Part shown: in pieces, positions 37,031-46,371 of the stretch | Numbering within the stretch: position 1 is the first letter of the stretch | How the letters are laid out: each line of letters begins with the position of its first letter | Assembly: GCF_000331305.1 (NCBI RefSeq) | Contig: NZ_KB217478.1 | Location: 1,657,679 to 1,721,678 of the forward strand | Source of the DNA: Calothrix sp. PCC 7103 | GTDB lineage: Bacteria; Cyanobacteriota; Cyanobacteriia; Cyanobacteriales; Nostocaceae | DNA length: 64,000 nt | Direction of reading: 5' to 3' | Position numbers and translations under genes: made by a program | The notes under the pieces: model-generated | Database searches by the model: none | What the model was told of the DNA's origin: nothing | What the model saw: the letters and a program-made list of their open reading frames with translations, nothing else

Positions 37031-38491
37031 ATGACTTTGCCTGAAACTAACCTTAACACCTCTTCGCAAAACCCATTTCTCTCTCTAAACTACGAAAGAG
37101 CCATACTCGAACTGGGTGATGATTACTATGACGAAGTAGAAGCAGCAGAATTTCCTCAACTTATTTTACGATGGCGTAACGATGCACTACTGTCGCGTTT
37201 AGGTTTAGATGCAGCAAATGTCAGTGACGAACATTTTATCGAAGCTTTCGGAAAATTTGAGGTGCATAAACCCTTACTTGCATTGCGGTACCACGGTTAT
37301 CAGTTTGGTGAGTACAATCCGCAACTAGGTGATGGTAGAGGTTTTCTGTACGCTCAAGTTCGTGGAACTGATGGGGAACTCTACGATTTTGGCACAAAAG
37401 GTTCAGGAAAAACACCTTATTCGCGTGGTGGTGATGGAATGTTGACTCTTAAGGGAGGGGTACGCGAAGTATTAGCTGCTGAAATGTTACACCGAATGGG
37501 TGTTAACACATCACGCTGTTTGAGTATGATTGAAACAGGTTTAGATTTATGGCGTGGTGATGAACCGTCACCGACTCGTTCTTCGGTAATGGTGCGCTTT
37601 AGTAAATCACACATTCGCTTCGGAACTTTTGAAAGATTGAATTATATCCGGCGCCCAGATTTAATCGGTAAGTTATTAAATCATGTTATCTATATATATT
37701 ATTCGCATCTTGGCGCCGAGCCAGATAAATACGCCCTTTTCTATAGTGAGCTAGTACAAAGAGTCGCTTCCCTTGTTGCACAATGGATGGCAGCAGGTTT
37801 CTGTCATGCGGTTTTAAATACAGATAACATGTCAATAACTGGTGAAAGTTTTGACTACGGACCCTACGCATTTATCCCTAAATTTGACCCCAATTTTACA
37901 GCAGCTTATTTTGACTACTACGGACGTTACAGTTATTCTAACCAACCAGGAATTTGTAAGCTAAATTTGGAATTGTTACAAAAACCACTATCAGCAGTAA
38001 TTCCCACAGCTGACATGGAAAAAGGATTATCACAATTTGAAGACTGTTATCACGCTCAATACCGCGTGTTGATGCTCAAAAAATTAGGATTTACTAATTT
38101 AGAAGAGTTAGAATCTGGTGAATACGAAGAGCTATTAAAAGCAACGCTGCGATTTCTAAATAATTATCCCATTAGCTACCATCACTTCTTTAGTGACCTC
38201 GCTACAACTTTCTCACACAAATGGCGTGATGATGCTAGCTTGATATTAAGCGGTTCAGAAATTGCTGTAGAACTAGGAGCATCAGAATTATTCTTGGACT
38301 GGTCTGGGTTGTACCATAAAATTTTAACGAACATGGCGCCGGAAGATATCGAAAAAGTTGGTCAAACTTTAATTCAAACCAACCCCAAAACAGTAATCCT
38401 GCGTCCCATCATAGAATCAGTATGGGAACCCATCGCACAAGAAAACAACTGGGAACCCTTCTACAACTTAATCAAAGAAATACAAAATTAA
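37031..38491 (+). CDS. selO: Protein adenylyltransferase SelO (YdiU/UPF0061)
   Basis: 486 residues. Pseudokinase SelO motifs: [65 protein letters not shown] for the metal-binding Asn, and FDYGPYAF in place of DFG. The family transfers AMP from ATP to protein hydroxyls and is linked to redox stress. No C-terminal Cys/Sec motif is present. The 3' end overlaps a convergent small gene by 4 bp. Confidence 0.93.
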   Translation: MTLPETNLNTSSQNPFLSLNYERAILELGDDYYDEVEAAEFPQLILRWRNDALLSRLGLDAANVSDEHFIEAFGKFEVHKPLLALRYHGYQFGEYNPQLGDGRGFLYAQVRGTDGELYDFGTKGSGKTPYSRGGDGMLTLKGGVREVLAAEMLHRMGVNTSRCLSMIETGLDLWRGDEPSPTRSSVMVRFSKSHIRFGTFERLNYIRRPDLIGKLLNHVIYIYYSHLGAEPDKYALFYSELVQRVASLVAQWMAAGFCHAVLNTDNMSITGESFDYGPYAFIPKFDPNFTAAYFDYYGRYSYSNQPGICKLNLELLQKPLSAVIPTADMEKGLSQFEDCYHAQYRVLMLKKLGFTNLEELESGEYEELLKATLRFLNNYPISYHHFFSDLATTFSHKWRDDASLILSGSEIAVELGASELFLDWSGLYHKILTNMAPEDIEKVGQTLIQTNPKTVILRPIIESVWEPIAQENNWEPFYNLIKEIQN

Positions 38492-38886
38492 TACCAATCA
38501 CATTCATTTGTCGTAAATGGTTGATAAGCATTTGCGACAATATGCTTTTGTCCTTGAAACTCTCTACCATAGAAACCATCCTCAAAACCGCGCGCAAATT
38601 CTCCACCAGCGGTACGCTCTTTATATGAGTTACCATTTTTGGCGCTTTCTCGTCCTTGACGATAACCGTCAGAATAAGCGCGCGGATGATACGCTGCGTC
38701 TTGATTTACATACCACCGTGTCACAGGGTAACAATATCTTCTGGGATATGCTCGACGATAAAAATCACCGTAATAATAGTTACGCGAGTAAGGGTGTCGA
38801 TAACGATGTGCTTGCGCTGGTTCGTTATTGAGTAAAAAGACTGATGCGCTTGTTAAAGATAATAAAATATAAATAATCTTTTTCAT
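38488..38886 (-). CDS. Small secreted Tyr/Arg-rich protein
   Basis: 132 residues with a signal peptide ([26 protein letters not shown]). The mature part is rich in Tyr and Arg ([26 protein letters not shown]), then has [18 protein letters not shown] and [16 protein letters not shown], two related G-x-x-x-G-R/E segments. No known family is recognised. Convergent overlap with selO. Confidence 0.7.
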   Translation of the reverse strand: MKKIIYILLSLTSASVFLLNNEPAQAHRYRHPYSRNYYYGDFYRRAYPRRYCYPVTRWYVNQDAAYHPRAYSDGYRQGRESAKNGNSYKERTAGGEFARGFEDGFYGREFQGQKHIVANAYQPFTTNECDWY

Positions 38887-38889
38887 TCT

Positions 38890-39222
38890 CGACCCCCTTC
38901 AAGCCAGGGAACTCTAGATATTTCTAAGATATTACTCTTGCGTTATATACGCATCACCTGATGGGATGATTAGTGGTTCATATCAAAAGTGTTAGTGTGT
39001 TCTTTCTTCTTCTTTCTTCTTTCTTCCTTTGCGTCCTTTGCGTTCTTTGCGGTTCGTTTATCCAACACTGCAAAATTAATAATGTAGTGCAATTATACCA
39101 CAGACATAAGTTTTGGAGAGTAGGAGGAGAATAATACTTAATTTATAAAAATAAAAGTAATAATTATTGCCTGGTTTGATTAAATTTTGTTGGTGTTGGG
39201 TTGCGCTGACGCTACAGCCAAC
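38890..39222. repeat. Intergenic stretch with two dispersed repeats
   Basis: At 39005-39060 lies a pyrimidine-rich run with TTTGCGTCCTTTGCG, the reverse complement of the GCAAAGGACGCAAAGG run at 45060-45080. At 39190-39222 lies GGTGTTGGGTTGCGCTGAC...CCAACCTACGG, a member of the TGTAGGTTGGGT family. Nothing else is evident. Confidence 0.5.
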
Positions 39223-40032
39223 CTACGGGGTTGATGGGTGGTAGAGTTTGACGAAGTTATGGTTTGCATCAATTTCTATAACTGAGTCTACATATTGTGG
39301 TGATGTTATTAGCGGTTTAATAAACAGTTCGGGATGTAATGCGCGCCAAAAATAATTAACAAATTCTTCGATTTGGATATCGGTCATTCCTGGTCTACCG
39401 GAAGCTATCATTTTATGTTCAGCTTCTTTACGCCATTGAACCGAGTAACGGTAGTCTTGAGGATACAACACTATTAAACTATCCAACCGTTCCCATAAAG
39501 GTAAATAAGTTGCTAGTTCTTGGTTCATGTCGCGTGCAAATGCTTTGTCTGCTGCATTAATAATAGGGGGTACAGGCGCCTCAAATTTCACGCTGTCAAT
39601 TGGACGGGCGCCTACAAACCAGCCTTCAAATAGTAATATATCTATATTTGTATAAGTATCTGGAGCTGTTCTATCACCTGCACCACTATGAATTGACTTG
39701 TCAAAGCGTGGAATGCTAATTGGACTAATTGCATTACGTACTGCCTCAAGAACGTTCAAACCCAAGTCAACATCGTGGGTTCCAGGTGGACCACGCCAAA
39801 TTAAACGGGGGTCTTGCTGCTGTAGTGCCAAACGCTGATTATAAGTTTTGTACAAATCATCGAGCGATAAGGTAACAGTAGAATGCCCCATTTGCTCAAG
39901 AATTGAAATTAAACTAAGTGCTAACGTCGTTTTACCTGTTCCTTGTCCACCTAAAATGCCTTGGATAATAGGACGACCTGTGTGGGAGCGCAGTTGGGCT
40001 ATTTGTACTGCTAATTGTTGGTGGATACTCAT
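39223..40032 (-). CDS. D-glycerate 3-kinase (plant GLYK type)
   Basis: 269 residues from the ATG (an adjacent TTG is also possible). P-loop ILGGQGTGKTTLAL near residue 30, SLDDLYKTYNQR, WRGPPGTHDVDLG and LLFEGWFVGARP match the P-loop GLYK family that closes the photorespiratory cycle by phosphorylating glycerate. Its operon partner upstream is a Ycf20-like protein, with a 5-bp gap. Confidence 0.88.
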   Translation of the reverse strand: MSIHQQLAVQIAQLRSHTGRPIIQGILGGQGTGKTTLALSLISILEQMGHSTVTLSLDDLYKTYNQRLALQQQDPRLIWRGPPGTHDVDLGLNVLEAVRNAISPISIPRFDKSIHSGAGDRTAPDTYTNIDILLFEGWFVGARPIDSVKFEAPVPPIINAADKAFARDMNQELATYLPLWERLDSLIVLYPQDYRYSVQWRKEAEHKMIASGRPGMTDIQIEEFVNYFWRALHPELFIKPLITSPQYVDSVIEIDANHNFVKLYHPSTP

Positions 40033-40037
40033 CAACT

Positions 40038-40367
40038 CTAAGAACCTAACTTAAATGCTTCAATAAACAAACTATAAGTCAAACCTACCTTAAAAATATT
40101 TAATGCTTCTATCCAAAATGATTCCACACCAACACGACGTCGATAAAATAATCTACTGACTAACTCAACTGCCAAAACAATAAGCGCTGCTACGTAAATG
40201 TCCAGTTCTGCTCTTTGTCCTGCACTCGTCGAAATAGCCGTTCCTATAAAAATACCTAGTAAAAAACTGATAATCATTACTGACCAACGGCGCCAGGGGT
40301 TAGATAACCACTGCCCAAACCGTAGTATAATGGCGCCAACCAAATTATTTAACCGTGTATTTTGCAT
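40038..40367 (-). CDS. DUF565 / Ycf20-like membrane protein
   Basis: 109 residues with two or three hydrophobic segments (WSVMIISFLLGIFIGTAIST, LDIYVAALIVLAVELVSRL) and the family signature NPWRRWS...FYRR. Ycf20-like proteins are conserved in cyanobacteria and plastids and have been linked to energy dissipation in algae. Transcribed just before the glycerate kinase. Confidence 0.85.
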   Translation of the reverse strand: MQNTRLNNLVGAIILRFGQWLSNPWRRWSVMIISFLLGIFIGTAISTSAGQRAELDIYVAALIVLAVELVSRLFYRRRVGVESFWIEALNIFKVGLTYSLFIEAFKLGS

Positions 40368-40420
40368 ACAGAATGCATACTATAGATATTTTAGAAAAAA
40401 CAACTTATCATTAAGTATAA

Positions 40421-40457
40421 AGAAACCCGGTTTCTTTGTCTAAGAAACCGGGTTTCT
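40421..40457. repeat. AGAAACC palindrome pair (family copy 1)
   Basis: AGAAACCCGGTTTCTT and its complement pair over about 16 bp with a ~5-nt loop, forming a very stable hairpin. This is the first of five relatives in the window (others near 46372, 53053, 53353 and 53892). It lies between divergent genes, so termination is not its obvious job. Confidence 0.75.
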
Positions 40458-40623
40458 GTCTTAATATCTTCTTAACTTAGTCATATTGTGTAGGGGGTAA
40501 TTACCCCTATTAATTTCTGCTTATAGTAGGATAATATACTTGCTCGATTCAAGAACTCGGCGTAATTCAGTTTAAAATATAGCCTTTCAAGGTTTCCACT
40601 TCTTATATTTTTATATTATTGAT

Positions 40624-41139
40624 ATGGTGTCAAAATATCATCCAACCCTTTTAGCGGCCTGCTGCTTGGGTATATTCGCACTGTTTGCCGGATGCTACCA
40701 AGTTAGTGTTTCGTTTGAACCATCAGGTACCGAAGTAGCATCAACATCATCTGTAGACATTCCATCAAAAACAGTATCAACGTCCCAAACATCTGAACTA
40801 CTAAGTTATAACTCAGTTAAAACCAACAAAAATACAGGTGTTGGAACCTTACGTCTTAGCAACCAAACAAACCAACCCGTGCGTCTAGCTTTACTATCAA
40901 GAAGTAAACAAGCTTCCCCAGCAGCACATTGGGACTTTGCACCGCAAGAAGGAAGCGAAAAGGGTTTACCTCTATCACTTCCTGATGGCAAACTCCAATT
41001 ATCCAAAGGAGATGTCGTCGTCGCATTTGCCCAAGATGGTTCACGTCGTTATTGGGGACCATATATTGTAGGTGAAACATCTTTCCCAATGTGGAACCCC
41101 CAGCAAAAAGAATGGTGGTTAATCTTGGGCAACAGATAA
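40624..41139 (+). CDS. Putative lipoprotein
   Basis: 171 residues with a lipoprotein signal: hydrophobic helix then lipobox LFAGC (Cys24). The mature region has TLRLSNQTNQPVRLALLSRSKQASPAAHWDFAPQEGSEKGLPLSL and VVAFAQDGSRRYWGPYIVGE, which looks like an all-beta domain. No named family recognised. Probably anchored in a membrane facing the periplasm. Confidence 0.75.
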   Translation: MVSKYHPTLLAACCLGIFALFAGCYQVSVSFEPSGTEVASTSSVDIPSKTVSTSQTSELLSYNSVKTNKNTGVGTLRLSNQTNQPVRLALLSRSKQASPAAHWDFAPQEGSEKGLPLSLPDGKLQLSKGDVVVAFAQDGSRRYWGPYIVGETSFPMWNPQQKEWWLILGNR

Positions 41140-41140
41140 A

Positions 41141-41212
41141 ACGGATGTAACGGATAAGCTATCCACACAAATAAAGCTTTGTTAGATAAAATAACCCATC
41201 CGTTACATCCGT
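41141..41212. terminator. 15-bp inverted repeat between convergent genes
   Basis: ACGGATGTAACGGAT at the left pairs perfectly with ATCCGTTACATCCGT on the right, enclosing about 42 bases. It lies between the lipoprotein gene and the convergent DUF3598 gene. A related run (GGATAGAACGGATGTAACGG) follows dnaJ near 51680, so this is also a small repeat family. Confidence 0.55.
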
Positions 41213-41215
41213 TCA

Positions 41216-42031
41216 TCATCCGTTGCCAACTTTTCTTTCTGATGCCAAAGTCAAGCTCGTCCATTCTCCTTTATCATCATACGAACGAATCATACGCTGG
41301 CGCCAGTTTGGTTCAATAAGCCATCCGGTTTCTATAAATAAAGGTTGTCGTGGTTGTAATTTGGCAGGGAAAGTTGCCGAGGCGCCATCAGGTAACATTA
41401 ATATATGTATAGGGTTATTTGGGTTGCCATCAAACTCAAGAATGGAACCGTTGATTTTAGCTGTTGAAGTGATGGTATGATTTCCGAAACTAAGATTTTG
41501 GACTAAGCGACCGTCTTCGAGATGCAGTTTCATCTTGCTTGTGGAAGTCACAGGGTTACGTAAATCTGTAAATATAGTAGTAGTTTCGCCTTCCCATTCT
41601 CCTAGTAAAGCTTCCACACTCAACGGTGGACGTTCGACTTTATCGCTTCCTTCGCTATGCTCCCTGATTAGGGTAAGTGATTTCAAATTACCTTCGTTAT
41701 TAAATAATTGTACTAAACGCAGGCGGCGATTTTCGTGAATCAATCCAAATTCGGCGCCAAATTCTGCAAACGGTGCGAACTGTATTGTACCTTGACTAAA
41801 GGCGCCGTTTTCAAAGAATAATGTACTTCGTGCTATCGTACTAAATTCTAAAACTAAATCTTGTAATCCTTCGCGTTGTAATGTTAAGCGTGCGGATTGA
41901 TTATCATTAAGTCCTTCGATCGTTAAACGACTCACACGGTCGTTAACTTGTTCTCCTTGGGGTGAGAACTGTGTAAACGAACCCACCCAAACATTCAGAT
42001 TTTTTAGAAAATATTCCCATTGATTAAGCAC
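41216..42031 (-). CDS. DUF3598 family protein
   Basis: 271 residues from a GTG start (MLNQWEYFLKNLNVWVGSFTQFSPQGEQ), chosen because AAGGAT precedes it and it gives the usual family N-terminus; a TTG 33 bases upstream would overlap ftsX. WVGSFTQFSPQGE and LTIEGLNDNQ are typical of this cyanobacterial/plastid lipocalin-like family. Function is not established. Encoded directly behind ftsX. Confidence 0.83.
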   Translation of the reverse strand: MLNQWEYFLKNLNVWVGSFTQFSPQGEQVNDRVSRLTIEGLNDNQSARLTLQREGLQDLVLEFSTIARSTLFFENGAFSQGTIQFAPFAEFGAEFGLIHENRRLRLVQLFNNEGNLKSLTLIREHSEGSDKVERPPLSVEALLGEWEGETTTIFTDLRNPVTSTSKMKLHLEDGRLVQNLSFGNHTITSTAKINGSILEFDGNPNNPIHILMLPDGASATFPAKLQPRQPLFIETGWLIEPNWRQRMIRSYDDKGEWTSLTLASERKVGNG

Positions 42032-42035
42032 AACC

Positions 42036-42938
42036 CTATCCTTTTGCGAACCGACGGACAGCAAATAAGCTCCCCATTAATCCTACCGTTGCACCGAACC
42101 CCAAAAGAACCAATGGTAAAAGTAATGTTTGTGCGAAGGATAATTTTAACCCTGTAGTCAGAAATTTAATAAATTCGGGTTGGTTACGAAGTAGCTGGTT
42201 CACAAACCGAGAAGTCAAACTGATAAAACTCCAAGCTATTCCACCACCAAATACTCCAAAAGCAACACCTTGGAAAATAAAAGGTAAGTATATCCACGTA
42301 GAAGTGGCGCCAACAAGCTGCATAATTTCAATTTCGCGGCGCCGTGCCATCACAATCAAGCGAATCGTAATACTCGTTACAGCAATAGCAGTCAAAGTTA
42401 AAATAACCGTAATAGTCAACGTCATCCAATTTAAACCGCGATTCAACTGAGCAATGCGTACAACCGCTTCATCAACATATTGAACAGTTTCCACACCTTT
42501 CAATTTCGCCAACTGCGTTGCTAATTTAGGTACTGCATCAGCCGAGCGTGCTTTAACTTTTAATTCATCTACCAATGGGTTAGTTCCTAACTGCTGAGTG
42601 GCGCCTTCAATATCAGACATTCCCAACTCTTGTACCAACTTTGTCCAAGCTTGGTCTTTTGTAATATTTTCTACATTCACTACTCCTGGCATTTGGGCTA
42701 CCATTGGCGCCAGAACAGCAGCATTAGCATTACTCTCTAAATATACCGACACCTCCAACTGACTACCAAACTGGTTAAGCAACTTTTCTAATTGCCAAGA
42801 AGTTTGGAGACTCATACCGAATAAAAACAGCAGTACTGTAATAGTACTCACCGCTGCCCAGTTCATCCAGGCGCCCCGCTTTAAACCCAAAAACGTCTCT
42901 TTAAGAAGATAATCTAACTTTGTAAATATTTTTAACAC
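42036..42938 (-). CDS. ftsX: Cell division ABC permease FtsX
   Basis: About 300 residues from a GTG start (MLKIFTKLDYLLKETFLGLKRGAWMNW); a TTG 30 bases upstream is also open. One N-terminal helix, a periplasmic domain (SVYLESNANAAVLAPMVAQMPGVVNVENITKDQAW) and three C-terminal helices match FtsX. It normally pairs with the ATPase FtsE and controls peptidoglycan hydrolases during division. No ftsE lies in the window. Confidence 0.92.
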   Translation of the reverse strand: MLKIFTKLDYLLKETFLGLKRGAWMNWAAVSTITVLLFLFGMSLQTSWQLEKLLNQFGSQLEVSVYLESNANAAVLAPMVAQMPGVVNVENITKDQAWTKLVQELGMSDIEGATQQLGTNPLVDELKVKARSADAVPKLATQLAKLKGVETVQYVDEAVVRIAQLNRGLNWMTLTITVILTLTAIAVTSITIRLIVMARRREIEIMQLVGATSTWIYLPFIFQGVAFGVFGGGIAWSFISLTSRFVNQLLRNQPEFIKFLTTGLKLSFAQTLLLPLVLLGFGATVGLMGSLFAVRRFAKG

Positions 42939-43101
42939 GGTTTTCCCTGTGTGCCTAATTGCACTCAATACCAGGCTACTGTTATAACATGAAGCAAAGG
43001 TAAAGGGTAAAGGGAGTTAAAGATAGGACAATAAATCGTCAGACATATTAGACATGTTGAACATTTTAGACTATACTTAAGAAGTAGTCTAGAAACACGA
43101 G

Positions 43102-43704
43102 ATGTCAATAAATTATGTACCACCAAGGGTCGCTGCCTCTAAACTTGGAGTCAGTACCAAAACGCTCGAAAGGTGGCTCGAAGCGGGGAAAATCGAAGGA
43201 ATCTTTACCCAAGGAGGTCAAAGAAGATACAACCTCGATTCAGTTATCCCTATTCGACCTGGTAATCCCGCAGACGAACGAATTACCGTCCTTTATGCCA
43301 GAGTTACAAGCCGCAGTCAAAAAACTGACCTTGAACAACAAGTTAACTTTCTTAAGTCTCGTTATCCCGATGCAGAAATCATCACCGACATCGGAAGCGG
43401 ACTCAATTTCAAGCGAAAAGGTCTTCAAACCTTACTGGACAGAGTTCTCTCAAACACTATCAAACTTATTGTCGTTGCCCACAAAGATAGGCTTTGCCGT
43501 TTTGGGTTCGATATTATCTCATGGCTTTGTACTAGGCAGCAGACTAAAATATTGGTTCTCGACCAAAAAAACCTCAGCCCGGAACGAGAAATGGTCGAAG
43601 ATATCCTTGCCATCGTCCACGTCTTCAGTTGTAGATTGTACGGACTTAGAAAGTACAAAAAGCAAATTGCTGAAGACAGTGAGCTACCGAGTGTACCCAA
43701 GTAA
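43102..43704 (+). CDS. tnpA: IS607 family serine recombinase TnpA, catalytic Ser replaced
   Basis: 200 residues. An N-terminal MerR-like HTH (VPPRVAASKLGVSTKTLERWLEAGKI...GGQRRY) is followed by the resolvase domain (ITVLYARV...QKTDLEQQ, DIGSGLNFKRKGL, VVAHKDRLCRFGFD). The active-site segment reads YARVTSRSQ, whereas serine recombinases normally have Ser directly after YARV; here it is Thr, with Ser next. The copy may be inactive, or the neighbouring Ser may substitute. The 3' end overlaps tnpB by 38 bp. Confidence 0.88.
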   Translation: MSINYVPPRVAASKLGVSTKTLERWLEAGKIEGIFTQGGQRRYNLDSVIPIRPGNPADERITVLYARVTSRSQKTDLEQQVNFLKSRYPDAEIITDIGSGLNFKRKGLQTLLDRVLSNTIKLIVVAHKDRLCRFGFDIISWLCTRQQTKILVLDQKNLSPEREMVEDILAIVHVFSCRLYGLRKYKKQIAEDSELPSVPK

Positions 43705-44908
43705 AGAACTTGCTTTTATTTGGAAGAAATGGGTTGCTGCCGTCCGTAAGGTTTACAATATTTCTATTGCTTATCTTAACCAAAACCAAAGTTTTGAAAA
43801 AATAGGTAATAAAGGCGGAAAGATGGGTTTTAGGACTATGGTTAAAGCTTCCGGTCTAATCCCGCAATGGTGCTTAGATTTGAACGTATCTAAAATATTA
43901 GATAATGCATCAATGGAGGCTTATAAAGCATGGTCTGAAACTGCAAGAAACCCTAACTTCATTGGTAAGGGTAAGAACAAAAAACCGCATCCTCAAGCAG
44001 GATTAAAAATAGCTAAGTTCCGCAGTGTTCGTGACCAAAAGTTAACAATTCAATTTGACCCGACTGCTTATAAAAATGGTAGATGGATGGTATCAACTAC
44101 TAAGCATTTACCCAAGCCAGAATTTAAGGGGCAAGAATTTTGTGTTCTAACAGATGGCTCTACGGAATTGACCTATAACAAAGGTCGTTGGTTTGCTCAT
44201 TTCCCTGTTGAGTGCGAGGTTACAAGCAAAGTAACTAATAAAGTAATTGCTTTAGACCCTGGTGTTAGAACTTTCATTACGGGTTTTGATGGTAGTGATT
44301 TCTTAGAGTTTGGGAATGGAGATTTTAACAAGATTGCTAAACTTTGTTCTCATCTTGACAAACTAAAATCAAGGCACGATAAGTCTAAAGGGCATAGTTT
44401 TAAACGTTTACGTTATAAGCTACGTCAATCTATGGAACGAATTAGAACAAGGATTAAAAATTTACGTTCTGAGTGCCATAAGCAAGTCGGTTCTTATCTT
44501 GCAAAAAACTACGACATAATTGTACTTCCAACTTTTGAAACGTCAGAAATGGTAGTGAGAAAGAAGCGGAAGTTAAAAAACAAAACAGCACGAGCAATGA
44601 TGACTTGGGCGTTCTATCAGTTTTCTCAAACCCTAGAACATTTGTGTTTCCGTTACGGTTCCAAATTGGTAAGAATAACTGAAGAATATACTTCAAAGAC
44701 TTGCAGCAAATGCGGTCACGTTCATAGAAAACTTGGCGGTTCTAAGAACTTTAAATGCCCAAATTGTGGTTATGAAATACCGCGAGATTTCAATGGAGCC
44801 GTCGGGATTTTCCTGAAGGCGATGTGGGATACCACCTTCACTGACTCTGTTGGTGATGTTGTACTAGATATTGAGAATGTCTTAGATGTTCAAAAATGTC
44901 CAGGTTAA
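43667..44908 (+). CDS. tnpB: TnpB RNA-guided nuclease (IS607-associated)
   Basis: 413 residues from the TTG giving MLKTVSYRVYPSKE (a GTG 12 bases later is possible). The frame is open much further upstream but that part is the shadow of tnpA. RuvC residues are present: Asp in ALDPGVRTF, Glu in VLPTFETSEM and Asp in IPRDFNGAVG. A CxxC...CxxC zinc ribbon (CSKCG, CPNCG) is also present. TnpB cuts DNA guided by an omega RNA overlapping its own 3' end and the element's right end. All visible catalytic residues are intact, so activity is plausible even if TnpA is dead. Confidence 0.9.
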   Translation: MLKTVSYRVYPSKELAFIWKKWVAAVRKVYNISIAYLNQNQSFEKIGNKGGKMGFRTMVKASGLIPQWCLDLNVSKILDNASMEAYKAWSETARNPNFIGKGKNKKPHPQAGLKIAKFRSVRDQKLTIQFDPTAYKNGRWMVSTTKHLPKPEFKGQEFCVLTDGSTELTYNKGRWFAHFPVECEVTSKVTNKVIALDPGVRTFITGFDGSDFLEFGNGDFNKIAKLCSHLDKLKSRHDKSKGHSFKRLRYKLRQSMERIRTRIKNLRSECHKQVGSYLAKNYDIIVLPTFETSEMVVRKKRKLKNKTARAMMTWAFYQFSQTLEHLCFRYGSKLVRITEEYTSKTCSKCGHVHRKLGGSKNFKCPNCGYEIPRDFNGAVGIFLKAMWDTTFTDSVGDVVLDIENVLDVQKCPG

Positions 44909-44949
44909 AAGTATCAGTATAAACTTTCTTGTTAAACTCTTGTGAAACT

Positions 44950-45098
44950 CTTGTGGAACGGGCATCCTTGCCCGTAACCTGTAGGTTGGGTGGAGGAACG
45001 GAACCCAACATATAGCATTCCTAATTGATTTGTAAAAAATGATGCTTATGTAACGAACCGCAAAGGACGCAAAGGACGCAAAGGAAGGAAAGAAAGAA
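44950..45098. repeat. Cluster of three dispersed repeat types
   Basis: In order: a GGAACGGGCATCCTTGCCCG hairpin family member, a TGTAGGTTGGGTGGAGG/AACCCAACAT family member, and a GCAAAGGACGCAAAGGACGC run. Each recurs elsewhere in the window (48424 and 58798; 24270, 48911 and 58444; 39010). They lie just downstream of the IS607 element and could mark a repeat-rich insertion site. Confidence 0.6.
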
Positions 45099-45168
45099 GA
45101 TAAATATTTTACAAACGATTTTGGATTGCTATATATTACTTAATTACCAAAAAGACACAAAGGAGGAG

Positions 45169-45375
45169 TTAAAATTGGCGCCTGCTTAATAGCCTAACTA
45201 CGCCTTCATTTAAATTTATAAGCCTAGATATAGCTTCGTCCATCTGAGCTATTTTTGCGTCAAATTGCCGATTTCTTTCTTCACGCTCTAGTCTGTCCTC
45301 TGCCATCTTATCAAGCATACCCTGAATTGTTCTGGCATTGCTTTGTATGAGTTGTCTAAGTTCTTCATCACTCAT
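45169..45375 (-). CDS. Small coiled-coil protein of unknown function
   Basis: 68 residues from ATG (MSDEELRQLIQSNARTIQGM); a TTG 12 bases upstream is an alternative. Almost entirely helical and charged (DRLEREERNRQFDAKIAQMDEAISRLINLNEGVVRLL), a likely dimeric coiled coil. Similar small proteins are common in filamentous cyanobacteria; no role is known. Confidence 0.65.
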   Translation of the reverse strand: MSDEELRQLIQSNARTIQGMLDKMAEDRLEREERNRQFDAKIAQMDEAISRLINLNEGVVRLLSRRQF

Positions 45376-45563
45376 CGTTTTTATCAAATTTACAATTTTA
45401 TTGGTATGTTTATACTACCACGAGAGAAAATAGTTTGTTTTAGCACTTAATATTATTTACATTTTGCCATTCTTTTCCTTTGTCTGACCAATGCTGCGAG
45501 AATTGTTAAGATTGAAGTAACATACCGTATAAAACTAGCCAGTTAGAGCGAGTGACTTTTCCC

Positions 45564-46127
45564 ATGCCATCTGATATCGCCGTTGAGAAGAAAAAGTTAA
45601 AAAATCCCCCTTTGAAGTTGCACTATCTGGGAGACCGTGCGCTGCGTCAACCAGCCAAGCGAGTTACAAAAATTGACGATGAGCTTCGTCAACTCGTGCG
45701 TCAAATGCTGCAAACTATGTATAGTAGCGATGGTATTGGGTTAGCGGCGCCTCAAGTTGCCATTAATAAGCAACTTATTGTTATCGATTTAGAACTCGAC
45801 AAACCCAACAGTCCACCATTGGTTTTAATTAACCCTACCATTAAACAAACCAGCGAAAAATGTGATGTTGCTCAAGAAGGATGTCTAAGTATCCCCAACG
45901 TTTATATGGATGTTAAACGTCCAGAAAGCGTGGAAATTGCTTACAAAGATGAATATGGGCGCCCAAAAACGCTGAAAGCTGATGGTTTACTCGCGCGTTG
46001 TATTCTACATGAAATGGACCACCTCAACGGTGTGGTTTTTGTAGACCGTGTAGAGAATTCGCTTGCATTGGGACAGGAACTATCTAAAAATGGTTTCTCA
46101 CAGCAGGCTGTAAAACCAATAGTATAA
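45564..46127 (+). CDS. def: Peptide deformylase
   Basis: 187 residues from the ATG giving MPSDIAVEKKKLK; a GTG 12 bases upstream is open too. All three family motifs are present: GIGLAAPQV, EGCLSIP (metal Cys) and HEMDHLNG (two metal His and the catalytic Glu). Removes the formyl group from new proteins. A small membrane protein follows 15 bp downstream. Confidence 0.95.
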   Translation: MPSDIAVEKKKLKNPPLKLHYLGDRALRQPAKRVTKIDDELRQLVRQMLQTMYSSDGIGLAAPQVAINKQLIVIDLELDKPNSPPLVLINPTIKQTSEKCDVAQEGCLSIPNVYMDVKRPESVEIAYKDEYGRPKTLKADGLLARCILHEMDHLNGVVFVDRVENSLALGQELSKNGFSQQAVKPIV

Positions 46128-46142
46128 AGGCGGATAGTAAAA

Positions 46143-46346
46143 GTGTATTTAACCCCAAAAAGCGGTTTCTTCCTAGCAGTTTCGTGCGTCACTGCAATTG
46201 CAGCAGTTGGTTCTGTTTTTGAATTAAGTTATGGTCAACCTAACCTCGGTACGCAAACCACTGCCATCATCTTAGCTTTGAGCATTCCTGCAACTGTACT
46301 TAGCTTTTTAGCAGCAGTCAAGGATGCAAAAACGAATATGAAATAA
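46143..46346 (+). CDS. Small membrane protein of unknown function
   Basis: 67 residues, GTG start, with two hydrophobic segments (FFLAVSCVTAIAAVGSVFEL and TAIILALSIPATVLSFLAAV) joined by a short polar loop, ending KDAKTNMK. Directly behind def and before a terminator, so probably co-transcribed. Not recognised as a named family. Confidence 0.65.
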   Translation: MYLTPKSGFFLAVSCVTAIAAVGSVFELSYGQPNLGTQTTAIILALSIPATVLSFLAAVKDAKTNMK

Positions 46347-46371
46347 GTATCACCTTTATTTTTTGCCTCTC

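Larger units (their letters stand above)
43102..44908 (+). mobile_element. IS607-type insertion sequence (tnpA + tnpB)
   Basis: Contains a serine-recombinase tnpA and an overlapping tnpB in the usual order. The outer ends are not marked by inverted repeats or target duplications, as expected for IS607 elements, so these limits are gene boundaries only. A 6-bp inverted repeat AGACTA/TAGTCT lies just upstream of tnpA. No GGCGCC occurs from about 42,880 to 45,170, consistent with a recent arrival. Confidence 0.85.

Noticed and set aside
38517-38831. 104-codon plus-strand ORF
   Set aside because: Shadow of the minus-strand secreted protein, which has a signal peptide and a coherent composition.
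43115-43666. N-terminal extension making tnpB a 597-residue ORF
   Set aside because: This part overlaps the whole of tnpA in another frame, is Ser/Lys-rich without family features, and TnpB homology begins only near KTVSYRVYPS.
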